64,000 bases of DNA from contig CP011020.1 in NCBI GenBank assembly GCA_001023535.1, positions 5,776,509-5,840,508 of the forward strand, read 5' to 3'. Below the pieces are notes generated by a model. It was not told the DNA's origin, did not search any database, and saw only the letters and a program-made list of their open reading frames with translations. Position numbers and translations under genes: made by a program. The stretch's first letter is position 1; each line of letters begins with the position of its first letter. The DNA is from Pseudomonas chlororaphis. GTDB taxonomy: Bacteria; Pseudomonadota; Gammaproteobacteria; Pseudomonadales; Pseudomonadaceae. This document shows, in pieces, positions 7,685 to 17,374 of the stretch.

Positions 7685-8833
7685 ATGCACATGGCCAGAT
7701 CAACCCTCGCCGGCGCTTTCCTGCTGCTTTGCGGGGCAACCACGGGCTTCGCCCAGGACCGCATTGAAGAGACGGTCAACGCCGCCATCGAGCCCTTGAT
7801 GAAGCAACAGGACATCGCCGGCATGGCGGTGGCGATCACCCTCGACGGGCAACGTCATTTCTTCAATTATGGCGTGGCCTCCAAGGACACCCGGCAGGCG
7901 GTCACCGACCAGACCCTCTTCGAAATCGGCTCGGTCAGCAAGACCTTCACCGCGACGCTCGGCGCCTATGCCCTGGCCCAAGGCAAGCTGTCGCTGTCGG
8001 ACCCCGCCAGCCGCTTTGCTCCCGAGCTGCGCGGCAGCGCCTTCGACGGCATCAGCCTGCTCAACCTCGCCACCTATAGCGCCGGCGGCCTGCCGCTGCA
8101 GTTCCCCCAGGAAGCGGACCATCCGGAGCGGATGTTCGACTACTTCAAGGCCTGGAAACCGCTCTACCCGGCCGGCACCCAGCGGCTCTACTCGAACCCC
8201 AGCATCGGTTTGTTCGGCTACCTGGCAGCCCGCAGCCTGGGCCAACCGTTCGAGCAAGCGATGGAGCAGACGCTGATGCCGAAGCTGGGCCTCACGCACA
8301 GTTATGTACGGGTACCGCCAGACCAACTGGAGCGCTATGCCCAAGGCTACGCGAAGGATGGCAAGCCCGTGCGGGTCGGGCCGGGGGCGCTGGATGCGCA
8401 GGCCTACGGGGTCAAGACCAACTCAGCGGACCTGATTCGTTTCGTCGAGGCCAACCTGCAGCCGGAAAAACTGGACGCCGACCTGCGCCAGGCCATCGCC
8501 ACCACCCACAGCGGTTTCTACACGATGGGCGGCATGACCCAGGGCCTGGGCTGGGAGTTCTACCCCTACCCGGTGACACTGGACGCACTGCTGGCAGGTA
8601 ACTCAGTGGAGGTCGCCATGCAGCCGAACAAGGTGCAGCCCCTCGAACCGCCCCGCCCGGCGCCGGACGATGCCTGGATCAACAAGACCGGCTCGACCGG
8701 CGGCTTTGGCGCTTACGCGGCGTTCGTGCCGGGCAGGCACATGGGGATCGTGTTGCTGGCGAACAAGAATTATCCGATCGAGGAACGGGTGAAGGTTGCG
8801 TATCGGATACTGACGGCGCTGGATAAGCAATGA
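7685..8833 (+). CDS. ampC: Class C beta-lactamase AmpC
   Basis: 382 residues with a Sec signal peptide (about 1-23, cut after GFA). The active-site motifs are S83-V-S-K86, Y169-S-N171 and K334-T-G336, all intact. This makes a periplasmic serine cephalosporinase. GGAG lies nine bases before ATG 7685; ATG 7691 is an alternative. No ampR is next to it: upstream is the divergent Dyp peroxidase, so control must come from elsewhere or be constitutive. The gene ends at the perfect palindrome 8840-8867. Confidence 0.95.
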   Translation: MHMARSTLAGAFLLLCGATTGFAQDRIEETVNAAIEPLMKQQDIAGMAVAITLDGQRHFFNYGVASKDTRQAVTDQTLFEIGSVSKTFTATLGAYALAQGKLSLSDPASRFAPELRGSAFDGISLLNLATYSAGGLPLQFPQEADHPERMFDYFKAWKPLYPAGTQRLYSNPSIGLFGYLAARSLGQPFEQAMEQTLMPKLGLTHSYVRVPPDQLERYAQGYAKDGKPVRVGPGALDAQAYGVKTNSADLIRFVEANLQPEKLDADLRQAIATTHSGFYTMGGMTQGLGWEFYPYPVTLDALLAGNSVEVAMQPNKVQPLEPPRPAPDDAWINKTGSTGGFGAYAAFVPGRHMGIVLLANKNYPIEERVKVAYRILTALDKQ

Positions 8834-8839
8834 TCGACC

Positions 8840-8867
8840 GTGGCGAGGGAGCTTGCTCCCTCGCCAC
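8840..8867. terminator. Perfect 13-bp inverted repeat, REP-derived bidirectional terminator
   Basis: GTGGCGAGGGAGC, then TT, then its exact complement, ending at 8867. It lies between the convergent ampC and DUF4174 genes, seven bases after the ampC stop. It belongs to the GTGGCGAGGG REP family seen elsewhere in the window. Terminator function is inferred from position. Confidence 0.6.
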
Positions 8868-8891
8868 AAACAGAAGCCTATGGATCTGTCA

Positions 8892-9443
8892 TCAATCATC
8901 CAACGGCTTCGGCGCCGCCGCAGGTTTGCTCGCCTTGCCAGGCTTGGCGCCTTTGGCATCCTTGGCCGGGGCTGTTTCTGGCGCGGGAGGAGGAGGTGTT
9001 GGGGCGGCCGCTTCCTTTTCCGCGGCCGGCAGTTTGTCGACAGTGTCGAAAACGTCTTTGAGCTCGATCGCCCCGGAATGCTCAAGCTTCTTTTCCCCGT
9101 CCTTGCCCACCAGGATGATCTTGGTCTGGGCACCGGCGCCCAGCTTGAGTGAACGGATCAGGGACATGGTGCTTTGCGGGTCCAGGTCCTTGCCGTCCCG
9201 CTGGCCGATGGTGTTGAGCACCGTGTAGAGCACCATGTTGCGCTCTGCAAAACCTTGCTTGCCGGCTGGTTCTTCCAACGCTTTCTTCAGGCTGACCCAG
9301 GCCGGGTCTACCGTGCTGGGCGCGATGACGATCAAGGGGCGGGTCCTGCCCACCTCCGCCACCAGGGGTGAGTCGCCATCAGCGGCGAACAGCGGGCTGG
9401 CGACGGCCAGCAAGGTAGCGAAGGTCAACGACCGAATGAGCAT
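8892..9443 (-). CDS. DUF4174 family secreted protein
   Basis: 183 residues from ATG 9443, preceded by AAAAGGAGAGGCGC; the frame is open further upstream without a ribosome site. Residues 1-20 form a Sec signal peptide (LLAVASPLFA). The middle, about 30-125, matches the DUF4174 fold, a thioredoxin-like domain of unknown role (PLIVIAPS, KIILVGKDGEKKL). The C-terminal 50 residues are a low-complexity Ala/Pro/Lys tail that could span or bind the cell wall. No catalytic Cys pair is present. Function unknown. Confidence 0.75.
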   Translation of the reverse strand: MLIRSLTFATLLAVASPLFAADGDSPLVAEVGRTRPLIVIAPSTVDPAWVSLKKALEEPAGKQGFAERNMVLYTVLNTIGQRDGKDLDPQSTMSLIRSLKLGAGAQTKIILVGKDGEKKLEHSGAIELKDVFDTVDKLPAAEKEAAAPTPPPPAPETAPAKDAKGAKPGKASKPAAAPKPLDD

Positions 9444-9614
9444 GCGCCTCTCCTTTTGATATCTACGCTGTACTGATTGCGCATGGCGGCAATTGTTCCG
9501 CGAGTCGGCCAATACTGCGCCCGCCTGTGTTGAAGCTTAGGCCAGCGGGTTCATTGCGCAACTGAGTGCGAAGCCGGCATGGACCGGCCAGCATGGACCG
9601 CCAGGGAAGAAACC

Positions 9615-9643
9615 CTGTGGGAGCGAGCCTGCTCGGCAAAGCG
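9615..9643. repeat. Single degenerate REP sequence
   Basis: TGTGGGAGCGAGCCTGCTCG followed by GCAAAGCGG; one REP half without a partner, just downstream of the TauE-like gene. Confidence 0.6.
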
Positions 9644-9677
9644 GTGTGCCGTGCAGGCACGTGCTCACCGGCAGGCC

Positions 9678-10463
9678 TCAGAACGCCAGCTTGAACCCGA
9701 TCATCGCCAGCATCACCGCCAGGCACGGGCGCAGCAGTTCATCGGAGATACGCCCCGACAAATGACTGCCCAGGTAGATCCCCGGCAACGAGCCGACCAG
9801 CAGGAAACCGAGGATGTGCCAGTCCATGTTGCCCATGCTCGCATGGCCGAGGCCAGCGACCAGGGTCAGCGGCACGGCGTGGGCGATTTCGGTGCCCACC
9901 AGGCGCTTGGTGACCAGGAAGGGATAGAGGATGAACAGCGCGACCGTGCCCAAGGCACCAGCACCGATGGAGGTCAGCGCAACCATGGTGCCCAGGATCA
10001 GGCCGGTGATGACGGTCAGCACGTTGAGGCGCGAGCCGGACGGGTTGTAGTGACCGCCAGCGCGGTCGTGGGCGAATTGCAGCAGGCGCTTCTTGAACAG
10101 GATCGCCAGGGCCGTGGCGAACAGCACGAAGCCCAGGGCCTGCTTGATCACCGCGTTCATGGCGTCGGGCGAGCTGTGCAGGCTGCTGAGAAACCACAGG
10201 GTCAAACCGACCGCCGGCACGCTGCCCAAGGTCAGCCAACCGGTGATGGCCCAGTCGATATTGCGATTTTTGGCGTGGACCAGCACACCGCCCGACTTGG
10301 TAATGGCCGCGTACAGCAGGTCAGTGCCCACCGCCGTCGCCGGGTTGATGCCAAACCACAGCAGAATGGGCGTCATCAACGAACCACCGCCGACGCCAGT
10401 CATCCCGACGATGAAGCCGACCACCAGGCCCGCTACGACTAAACCGACATTACCGAAATCCAT
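9678..10463 (-). CDS. TauE/SafE family sulfite/organosulfonate exporter
   Basis: 261 residues with about eight hydrophobic segments and the family motifs GMTGVGGGSLMTPIL near the N-terminus and LTSIGAGALGTVALFILYP in the second repeat. Members export sulfite, sulfoacetate or related anions, but substrates are rarely proven. The start is ATG 10463; a TTG three bases upstream is possible. No sulfur gene is adjacent. The AT-rich run CTTATAACCCCCTATATCG upstream at about 10520 probably holds the promoter. Confidence 0.87.
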   Translation of the reverse strand: MDFGNVGLVVAGLVVGFIVGMTGVGGGSLMTPILLWFGINPATAVGTDLLYAAITKSGGVLVHAKNRNIDWAITGWLTLGSVPAVGLTLWFLSSLHSSPDAMNAVIKQALGFVLFATALAILFKKRLLQFAHDRAGGHYNPSGSRLNVLTVITGLILGTMVALTSIGAGALGTVALFILYPFLVTKRLVGTEIAHAVPLTLVAGLGHASMGNMDWHILGFLLVGSLPGIYLGSHLSGRISDELLRPCLAVMLAMIGFKLAF

Positions 10464-10572
10464 CAAACCCGTCTCAGCGCAACCGCGTGGAAAATCTGGC
10501 CGCGAGCATAGCGATTTTTCTTATAACCCCCTATATCGATGTGATCTATCTTTATTCCTTTTTTAACGGTCG

Positions 10573-11319
10573 CTATTGAACCGGCAGGAAGTTCAGGAAC
10601 AGCAGGCTCTGGGCATAGTTGAGCCCGATCCGGCGATAGCGCTCGTCCAGCATCTGCGTCAACAGGTCCAACCGCGCGACAATTTTCCCGAACTCCACGG
10701 CAAAGCTCAGGTTGCTGCCTTCCTCCGAGATCTCGTTGGAGAACAGCAGCGGCTTGCCGTCCTTGCCTTGGCGCTGGCTCAGGATCCAGGTGGCTTTCTC
10801 GATGTTGCGCGCGGCATTGCTGACGAAGCGCGGGTCGATGCTATCGGTCATGTAGAACTCGAGGCGATTGCCATGGGCCGTGACCAGCATGCTGCCGATG
10901 GCATAGATGAAGGCCCCGACCCGGTCCCCGAGGAATTCCGGACTCATCGCATAGCTCAACGCCGCCAGATCCTTCTTGCCTCCCAGGGTCGGCAAGGGCT
11001 GCTGCTGCTCGATGGCCATGCGCACCTGTTTTTCAGCGGTACGAGCGTCGAGAAAGCCCGACTTGCGCAGTTCGTCGGGGTTGCGCAGGTACAACTTGCT
11101 CATCAACAGGTAAAGGCTTTGCAGGTTGTCATGCATCGCCAACGTCGCCATGCGGTCGACGCTGGTCTGCAGGAACTCCTGGGGACGGGTGTTACCCAAC
11201 TGCGTGACCATGTCCTGGCCTTGCTGGTGGCTGCAGCCGCTGAGCAGGGCCAGCACACCGATCAACACTGCTGCGCTGCGTCGTCGCAACGCACGCATCG
11301 AATAAAAAGCACCGGCCAT
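10573..11319 (-). CDS. Putative lipoprotein of unknown function
   Basis: About 248 residues from ATG 11319, or 241 from ATG 11298; the first has GAG at a suitable distance, while the second gives a more usual short signal. A lipobox LLSGC follows a hydrophobic stretch, so the mature protein starts at that Cys and is probably attached to the outer membrane. The rest is mostly alpha-helical, ending with LLFLNFLPVQ, and no family was recognised. AT-rich DNA lies between it and galM. Confidence 0.7.
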   Translation of the reverse strand: MAGAFYSMRALRRRSAAVLIGVLALLSGCSHQQGQDMVTQLGNTRPQEFLQTSVDRMATLAMHDNLQSLYLLMSKLYLRNPDELRKSGFLDARTAEKQVRMAIEQQQPLPTLGGKKDLAALSYAMSPEFLGDRVGAFIYAIGSMLVTAHGNRLEFYMTDSIDPRFVSNAARNIEKATWILSQRQGKDGKPLLFSNEISEEGSNLSFAVEFGKIVARLDLLTQMLDERYRRIGLNYAQSLLFLNFLPVQ

Positions 11320-11616
11320 CGAATCTCGGTCTGGGCAGGGGGACGCGGCGGGGGTCGCCGCTTCCAGGCCATGGATAGAGCGACAAAAACCGTAAAAGTG
11401 CAGTGGACGGTGCAACACCGTCCTCTGAAGGAAATCTCCCAAACGTCAATTAGTCTTACTTTTTAATTGATAAATCCCAATTTATGGCTATAAATCCAGT
11501 TTCCATCGACAAATAGAAAGACTACTGAACAGCAAAGCCTTCATCGTCGTCCGACCAGTAACGGACTCGACCCGCGTTCAAAACAACAACAAAACAACAG
11601 GAAGGAAGGTCAAACC

Positions 11617-12768
11617 ATGCTTGAATCCAGACATCTGCTCACGGCCCTCGGAGTGTCTCTGATGATCGCCACCTCTGCCTCCCAGGCCGCCGGCCTGACT
11701 CAACAGCGCGCAGCGTTCGGCAAGACCGACGACGGCACGGCCGTGGAAAAATTCGTGCTTCGCAACAGCCACGGCATGGAAGCCACGGTCATCACCTACG
11801 GCGGGATTCTCCAGTCGCTGATCGTGCCGGACAAACACGGCAAGCCCGCCGACGTGGTGCTCGGCTTCGACGATGTGCAGGGTTACCAGAAGAACGGCAA
11901 CGTCTACTTCGGCGCAACCATCGGCCGCTTTGGCAACCGCCTGGCCGACGGGGCCTTCGAACTGGACGGCAAGCGTTATCAAGTGCCGCAGAACGACCAC
12001 GGCAACGCGTTGCACGGTGGCCCGCAAGGGTTCGACAAGCGGGTATGGAAAGCCGAACCCCATGAGGGCAAGGATTCGGTGGGCGTGACCCTGACCTACC
12101 TGTCGGCGGACGGCGAGATGGGTTTTCCCGGCGCGCTGAAGACCGACGTCACCTACAGCCTCAACGAAAAGAACGAATTGCGCATCGAGTACAAGGCCAC
12201 CACCGACAAGCCGACGGTGTTGAACCTGACCAACCACAGCTATTTCAACCTGGCCGGTGCCGGCAACGGTGACATCCTGAAACAGGTCGCCACCCTGCAC
12301 GCAGCCCGCTACACCCCGGTGAACGGCAAGCTGATCCCCACCGGCGAACTGGCCCCCGTGGCCGGCACACCGATGGACTTCACCCAACCCACCGCCATTG
12401 GCACCCACATCAAGGCCGATCACCCACAACTCAAGTTCGCCGAACCGAAACAGGGCGGCTTTGACTTCAACTGGGTGCTGGACGCCAAGGGGGACGTGGG
12501 CAAACTCGCCGCCGATGCCTACGACCCGCAATCGGGACGCTACTTGCAGCTCTTTACCAGTGAGCCTGGCGTGCAGTTCTACACCGGCAACTTCCTTGAT
12601 GGCACGATCAAGGGCAAGCAAGGCAAGGTCTACCCGCACTGGGGCGCCTTTACCCTGGAAACCCAGCACTACCCGGATGCGCCCAACCAGCCGAACTTCC
12701 CGTCGACGCGCCTTGATCCGGGCCAGACCTACACCCAGACCATGGTGCTGAAGTTCTCCACCAAGTAA
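11617..12768 (+). CDS. galM: Periplasmic aldose 1-epimerase (galactose mutarotase)
   Basis: 383 residues. A Sec signal (about 1-24, ending SQAAG) marks it as exported, unlike cytoplasmic GalM. Family motifs are FGATIGRFGNRLADG, NALHGGPQGFDKR (catalytic-type His), NLTNHSYFNL (second His) and the general-base Glu near 348 in FTLETQHYPDAPN. It interconverts alpha and beta anomers of aldoses, possibly before uptake. The start is set by AGGAAGGAAGGTCAAACC before ATG 11617. The 300 bases upstream are AT-rich and hold the promoter; nothing else was seen there. Confidence 0.9.
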   Translation: MLESRHLLTALGVSLMIATSASQAAGLTQQRAAFGKTDDGTAVEKFVLRNSHGMEATVITYGGILQSLIVPDKHGKPADVVLGFDDVQGYQKNGNVYFGATIGRFGNRLADGAFELDGKRYQVPQNDHGNALHGGPQGFDKRVWKAEPHEGKDSVGVTLTYLSADGEMGFPGALKTDVTYSLNEKNELRIEYKATTDKPTVLNLTNHSYFNLAGAGNGDILKQVATLHAARYTPVNGKLIPTGELAPVAGTPMDFTQPTAIGTHIKADHPQLKFAEPKQGGFDFNWVLDAKGDVGKLAADAYDPQSGRYLQLFTSEPGVQFYTGNFLDGTIKGKQGKVYPHWGAFTLETQHYPDAPNQPNFPSTRLDPGQTYTQTMVLKFSTK

Positions 12769-12810
12769 TCCCCCCGCTCGCCCCCATGGGTCCGGCTCAA
12801 GCCGCCAACC

Positions 12811-12900
12811 TGTGGGAGCGGGCTGGCTCGCGAAAGCGGTGGATCAGCTCGAATCGATTTTGGATGTACCGCCGTCTTCGCGGGCAAGCCCGCTCCCACA
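12811..12900. repeat. REPIN (GTGGGAGCGGGC family)
   Basis: TGTGGGAGCGGGCTGGCTCG at the left and GCGGGCAAGCCCGCTCCCAC at the right, in opposite orientation, about 45 bases apart. Confidence 0.85.
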
Positions 12901-12946
12901 GGGAAGAGGCGTTGACCGCAACATTCGCCACCGCCTGAATCACCTT

Positions 12947-13016
12947 TGTGGGAGCGAACCTGCTCGCGAAGAGGTCGGCGCAGACAGACCGCTTCGCGAG
13001 CAGGCTCACTCCCACA
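12947..13016. repeat. Second REPIN in the same gap
   Basis: TGTGGGAGCGAACCTGCTCG facing GCGAGCAGGCTCACTCCCAC. The 312-base galM to aldo/keto-reductase gap holds only this and the REPIN at 12811. Confidence 0.8.
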
Positions 13017-13080
13017 GGCCTTGAACCCTTGGTCTATCCTGCTGCCACATGCCTGACGTTCAACCACACAGGAGACAGTC

Positions 13081-13902
13081 ATGAAGACTCTGGAATTGGC
13101 CGGCGTATCCGTACCCGTGATCGGCCAAGGCACCTGGCACATGGGCGAGGAACCGTCCCAGCACAAGCAGGAAGTGGCCGCCCTGCGCCTGGGCATCGAA
13201 CGGGGGATGACCCTGATCGACACCGCGGAAATGTACGCTGAAGGCGGCGCCGAGGCTGTCGTGGGCGAGGCGATCACCGGCCTGCGCGACCAGGTGTTCC
13301 TGGTGAGCAAGGTCTACCCCCACAATGCCAGTCGCAAAGGCATTCCTCTGGCCTGCGAACGCAGCTTGCGACGGCTCGACACTGACTACATCGACCTTTA
13401 TCTGCTGCACTGGCGCGGGCAGTACCCGCTGGAGGAAACCGTCGAGGCTTTCGAGCGCCTGCGCGAGGAAGGCAAGATCGGCCACTGGGGTGTGTCGAAC
13501 TTCGATGTCGCCGACCTCGAAGAACTGGCTGCGCCGGCCTGCGCCACCAACCAAGTGCTGTACAACCTGCAAGCACGCGGCATCGAATTCGACCTGCTGC
13601 CCTGGTGCCAACAGCGCAGCATGCCGATCATGGCCTACTGTCCGGTCGGCCAGGGCGGGCGCCTGCTCAAGGACAACACCCTGCGCCAGATCGCCGAGCG
13701 CCACGGCGCGACACCGGCGCAGATCGCGCTGGCCTGGCTCCTGCGCCAGGACAATGTCATTGCCATTCCCAAGGCGGTGCAGCCCGAGCACGTGCGGCTG
13801 AACGCCGAAGCGGCCGATCTGCAACTGGCCCCCCAGGACCTCGCGGCCCTGGACCTGACGTTTGCGCAACCCCAGGGCAAGCAGCGGCTGGCGATGGTTT
13901 GA
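13081..13902 (+). CDS. Aldo/keto reductase
   Basis: 273 residues forming the AKR TIM barrel. Visible catalytic residues are D (LIDTAEMY), Y (EMYAEGGAE), K (LVSKVYPHNAS) and H (LLHWRGQYPLEET). C-terminal IPKAVQPEHVRLNAEA is the NADPH 2'-phosphate binding loop. It resembles the bacterial YeaE/DkgB-like group; the substrate is unknown. ATG 13081 has AGGAGACAGTC just upstream. Confidence 0.9.
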   Translation: MKTLELAGVSVPVIGQGTWHMGEEPSQHKQEVAALRLGIERGMTLIDTAEMYAEGGAEAVVGEAITGLRDQVFLVSKVYPHNASRKGIPLACERSLRRLDTDYIDLYLLHWRGQYPLEETVEAFERLREEGKIGHWGVSNFDVADLEELAAPACATNQVLYNLQARGIEFDLLPWCQQRSMPIMAYCPVGQGGRLLKDNTLRQIAERHGATPAQIALAWLLRQDNVIAIPKAVQPEHVRLNAEAADLQLAPQDLAALDLTFAQPQGKQRLAMV

Positions 13903-13935
13903 TTGGCGGGGCAATCGCGAGACACACAATAGCTC

Positions 13936-14050
13936 TGTGGCGAGGGGATTTATCCCCGATGGGGCGCGTAGCGCCCCCAAAGAACATCGCAGCCACCTAC
14001 CAAATAGACGAGTGCTGCGCACTCGAACGGGGATAAATCCCCTCGCCACA
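13936..14050. repeat. REPIN of the GGCGAGGGGATTTATCCCC family
   Basis: TGTGGCGAGGGGATTTATCC faces GGATAAATCCCCTCGCCACA across about 75 bases; a different REP family from the GTGGGAGCGGGC type. It separates the convergent aldo/keto reductase and polB. Confidence 0.85.
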
Positions 14051-14075
14051 GGGTCGGCAAACCAATGAACGTTCT

Positions 14076-16442
14076 CTAGAACAACCCCATCTGCCCACCC
14101 ACCAACGTCGAGAAGTCATCGTCCACGAACGGCAGGATCGCGTCCGCCACCGGTTGTAGCTGCTTGCTCACGTAGTGGTCGTAATCGATCGGGGCGCTGC
14201 GGGCTTCCAGCGGTTCCGGGCCGGCGACGGTGATGACGTAGTTGATCCAGCCACCATTCTGGTATTGCCGCGGGCGGCCCTGGCGCTGGTTGAACTCGTC
14301 GGCCAGCCGCGCCGCACGCACGTGGGGCGGCACGTTGCGTTCGTAGTCGTCCAGCGGACGGCGCAGGCGTTTGCGGTAGACCAGGCGTTCGTCGAACGCG
14401 CCGGCCAGGGTCTGGCGCACGTAATCACGCACGTAATCCTGGTAAGGCTTGCGGTGGAAGATGCGCTCATACAACTCCTGCTGGAACTGCCGGGCCAGCA
14501 GCGACCAGTCGGTGCGCACGGTCTCCAGCCCCTTGTAGACGATTTCGTCATGGCCGTCGGCGCGGGTCACCAGCCCGGCGTAGCGTTTCTTGCTGCCCTC
14601 TTCCGCGCCGCGGATGGTCGGCATCAGGAAGCGCTTGAAGTGGGTTTCGAACTGCAACTCCAAGGCACTCTCCAGCCCGAACTCGTCACGCACCTGCTCG
14701 CGCCACCACTGGTTGACGTGTGCCACCAGTTCGCGGCCGATCTTCGCCGCTTCCTCCTGGCCATGGGCGCGCCGCAGCCAGACGAACGTGGAGTCGGTGT
14801 CGCCGTAGATCACCACGTGCCCCTGGGCTTCGATCAACTGTCGGGTGCGCTGCATGATCTGGTGGCCGCGCAAGGTGATGGACGAAGCCAGCCGCGGATC
14901 GAAGAAGCGACAGCCACTGGAGCCGAGCACGCCATAAAAGGCGTTCATGATGATTTTCAGGGCCTGGGACAGCGGGGCGTTGTGTTCGCGCTTGGCCGTC
15001 TCCCGGCCTTCGGCGACCCGCGCCACGATGGCCGGCAGGCAATGCCGGGTGCGGGAGAAGCGTGCTCCGCGAAAGCCCGGCACCGACTCGCGCTCGCCTG
15101 GGTGGCGCAGGCCTTCGATCAAGCCCACCGGGTCGATGAGGAAGGTGCGGATGATCGACGGGTACAGGCTCTTGTAGTCCAGCACCAGCACCGATTCGTA
15201 GAGCCCCGGTTGTGAATCCATGACAAAACCACCCGGACTGGCCTCAGGCGGGCGTTGTCCCAGGTTGGGCGCGACGAAGCCCTGGCGGTGCATCAGCGGC
15301 ATGTACAGATGCGTGAAGGCCGCCACCGATCCGCCGCTGCGGTCCGCCGGCAGGCCGGTGACGCTGGCCCGCTCCAGCAGGAATGTCAGCAGTTCGGTCT
15401 TGGCGAAAATCCGTGTCACCAGTTCGCAGTCCTTGAGGTTGTAACGCGCCAGCGCCGGCTTGTCCTCGGCGAACATGCGGTTGATCTCGTCCATGCGCTG
15501 GTACGGGTTATCGATCGACTTACCCTCCCCCAACAGCGTCTGGGCGACGTTTTCCAGGCTGAACGAGGGGAAACTCCAGGTGGCCGAACGCAGCGACTCG
15601 ATGCCGTCGATGATCAGCCGGCCCGCCGCCGAAGCGAAAAAGTGATTATTGCGCGCGCCATGCTCGCGCCATTGCATCTCTTCACCGCCGCGCCCCAGGC
15701 GTAACGGCACGGCCAACCGGCGGGCATGTTCATGCAGCACGCGCAGGTCGAACTGCACCACGTTCCAGCCAATGATGGCGTCGGGGTCGAAGCGGGCGAA
15801 CCACTCGTTGAGTTTCTTGAGCAGCAGCGTGCGCGATTCGCAGTATTCGAGCTGGAAATCCACGCTGCTGTCGTCGCCATTGGGCGGCCCGAGCATGTAG
15901 ACCTGGCGCTCGCCGCAGCCTTCCAGGGCGATGGAGTACAGATCCCCCTGGGCGGTGGTCTCGATGTCCAGGGACACCAGGCGCAGCGCCGGACGGTAAC
16001 CGGGCGCCGGTTTCATCTGCGCCTCCAGCAGCAGGCCATCGGCCCCCGGAGTGCCACCGAACCACACCGGCGCGGTGATAAAGCGCTCCATCAGGTAGCG
16101 CTCCGGCGGCCGGATGTCGGCCTCGAACACCTCGACACCGGCACGGCGCAGCGTGGTGTCCAGGCGCATCAGTTGGGCGTGTTGCTGGCAATACAGGCCC
16201 AGCACCGGGCGGTGCTGGAAATCCAGCAGGTCCAGGGGCCGCAGCTCGATGTCCTTCTCCCCTTGCAACAGGTCCTGGAGCTGGTCGCGCTGGGCCTGCG
16301 GCACGAACGCCACCGACGGCTGCACCGGCAGGCGCACGCGCCGGGGCCCGGCATCGGTGGCCAGCCAGAACTCGACTTCGGTGCCGGCCGGGGTGTCGCG
16401 CCAATGCCGGGTCAGGACGAAGCCCTGCTGTAGATCCACCAC
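14076..16442 (-). CDS. polB: DNA polymerase II
   Basis: 788 residues of family B polymerase. The exonuclease ExoI motif DIET lies near 158-161, motif [10 protein letters not shown] near 421-429, and motif C YGDTDS near 544-549. The last residues QMGLF form a beta-clamp binding motif. In E. coli this SOS-regulated enzyme restarts forks past lesions; no clear LexA box was seen here. The start is GTG 16442 with GAGG seven bases upstream; no in-frame ATG is near. Confidence 0.95.
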   Translation of the reverse strand: MVDLQQGFVLTRHWRDTPAGTEVEFWLATDAGPRRVRLPVQPSVAFVPQAQRDQLQDLLQGEKDIELRPLDLLDFQHRPVLGLYCQQHAQLMRLDTTLRRAGVEVFEADIRPPERYLMERFITAPVWFGGTPGADGLLLEAQMKPAPGYRPALRLVSLDIETTAQGDLYSIALEGCGERQVYMLGPPNGDDSSVDFQLEYCESRTLLLKKLNEWFARFDPDAIIGWNVVQFDLRVLHEHARRLAVPLRLGRGGEEMQWREHGARNNHFFASAAGRLIIDGIESLRSATWSFPSFSLENVAQTLLGEGKSIDNPYQRMDEINRMFAEDKPALARYNLKDCELVTRIFAKTELLTFLLERASVTGLPADRSGGSVAAFTHLYMPLMHRQGFVAPNLGQRPPEASPGGFVMDSQPGLYESVLVLDYKSLYPSIIRTFLIDPVGLIEGLRHPGERESVPGFRGARFSRTRHCLPAIVARVAEGRETAKREHNAPLSQALKIIMNAFYGVLGSSGCRFFDPRLASSITLRGHQIMQRTRQLIEAQGHVVIYGDTDSTFVWLRRAHGQEEAAKIGRELVAHVNQWWREQVRDEFGLESALELQFETHFKRFLMPTIRGAEEGSKKRYAGLVTRADGHDEIVYKGLETVRTDWSLLARQFQQELYERIFHRKPYQDYVRDYVRQTLAGAFDERLVYRKRLRRPLDDYERNVPPHVRAARLADEFNQRQGRPRQYQNGGWINYVITVAGPEPLEARSAPIDYDHYVSKQLQPVADAILPFVDDDFSTLVGGQMGLF

Positions 16443-16525
16443 TGCAACCTCGTGTTCTATGTGAGAAGGGATTCTACCTGTGGCGAGAGATCTTCACCTG
16501 CCCAACCGACATAGCCACCGTATTC

Positions 16526-16565
16526 CTGTGGCACTGTGGCACTGTGGCACTGTGGCACTGTGGCG
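16526..16565. repeat. 8-bp tandem repeat (CTGTGGCA x4 plus one variant)
   Basis: Four exact units of CTGTGGCA from 16526 to 16557 and a fifth, CTGTGGCG, that forms the edge of the following REPIN. It looks like slippage of a REP border. Confidence 0.85.
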
Positions 16566-16674
16566 AGGGAGCTTGCTCCCGCTGGGGTGCGAAGCAGCCC
16601 CGAAGGTGTTCATCTGATGCTTGGCCGCTTTGGGGCCGCTGCGCAGCCCAGCGGGAGCAAGCTCCCTCGCCACA
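16559..16674. repeat. REPIN (GTGGCGAGGGAGCTTGCTCC family)
   Basis: TGTGGCGAGGGAGCTTGCTC faces GAGCAAGCTCCCTCGCCACA with about 75 bases between. With the 8-bp repeat it fills most of the 370-base gap between polB and the CBS gene; no gene was seen there. Confidence 0.85.
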
Positions 16675-16812
16675 AGGTGAATGACATGCCATCAGGGGAA
16701 ATTTTGCTTGCCCATGACGTTATTTGACGACTGGCCGCCGCTTTCCCGCTTGCTCTGCGCCGCCGGGTCTACGATTCTTTAAGCACACCTGCAAAAACAA
16801 CCGAGGCCCACC

Positions 16813-17253
16813 ATGAAAACCGTCGCGCAATTGCTCCGGATAAAAGATGAGAAGAACCAGCAAGTGCACACCATCTCACCGGACGACATGGTATTGCAGG
16901 CCCTGATGCGCATGGCCGAGAAGAACGTCGGCGCCTTGCTGGTGGTGAAGAACGGGGAAGTGCTGGGGATCATCAGCGAACGTGACTACGCGCGCAAAAT
17001 GGTCCTGCACGGGCGCTCGTCGGTGGGGACCAAGGTCAGCGACATCATGGTATCCCCGGTGATCACCATCGACCCGCACCAGAACGTCGAGACCTGCCTG
17101 AGCATCATGACTGAAAAGCACCTGCGCCACTTGCCGGTGGTGGACGACGGCAAGCTCGTCGGCCTGCTGTCCATCGGCGACCTGGTCAAGGAAGCCATCG
17201 CCGAACAGGCCGACCTGATCCGACAACTGGAGCAGTACATCCGCGGCGAATGA
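16813..17253 (+). CDS. Two-CBS-domain protein
   Basis: 146 residues made almost entirely of a CBS pair (about 15-65 and 78-132), with VGALLVVKNGEVLGIISERDYARK and LRHLPVVDDGKLVGLLSIGDLVK. Such stand-alone CBS proteins bind adenosyl ligands such as ATP, AMP or SAM and act as sensors; the partner is unknown. The start ATG 16813 follows a weak GAGGCCCACC site. Confidence 0.9.
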   Translation: MKTVAQLLRIKDEKNQQVHTISPDDMVLQALMRMAEKNVGALLVVKNGEVLGIISERDYARKMVLHGRSSVGTKVSDIMVSPVITIDPHQNVETCLSIMTEKHLRHLPVVDDGKLVGLLSIGDLVKEAIAEQADLIRQLEQYIRGE

Positions 17254-17277
17254 CCGGTCGCAGCAGGGTCAACACAC

Positions 17278-17305
17278 TGGGAGCGAGCGGGCTCGCTGCC
17301 AGCGT
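17278..17305. repeat. Degenerate REP sequence
   Basis: TGGGAGCGAGCGGGCTCGCT followed by GCCAGC resembles one REP half but has lost the usual ends. It lies between the CBS gene and the pqi operon. Confidence 0.4.
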
Positions 17306-17374
17306 CACTGCCACAGCTTGCTGATTGGCCGTTCACTTCTATATTGAAGGGGTTGCCTCTGCCCGAGCCTCTCG

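Noticed and set aside
12811..13016. Closely spaced palindromes considered as CRISPR or attachment sites
   Set aside because: They are ordinary REPINs of the same families found throughout the window.
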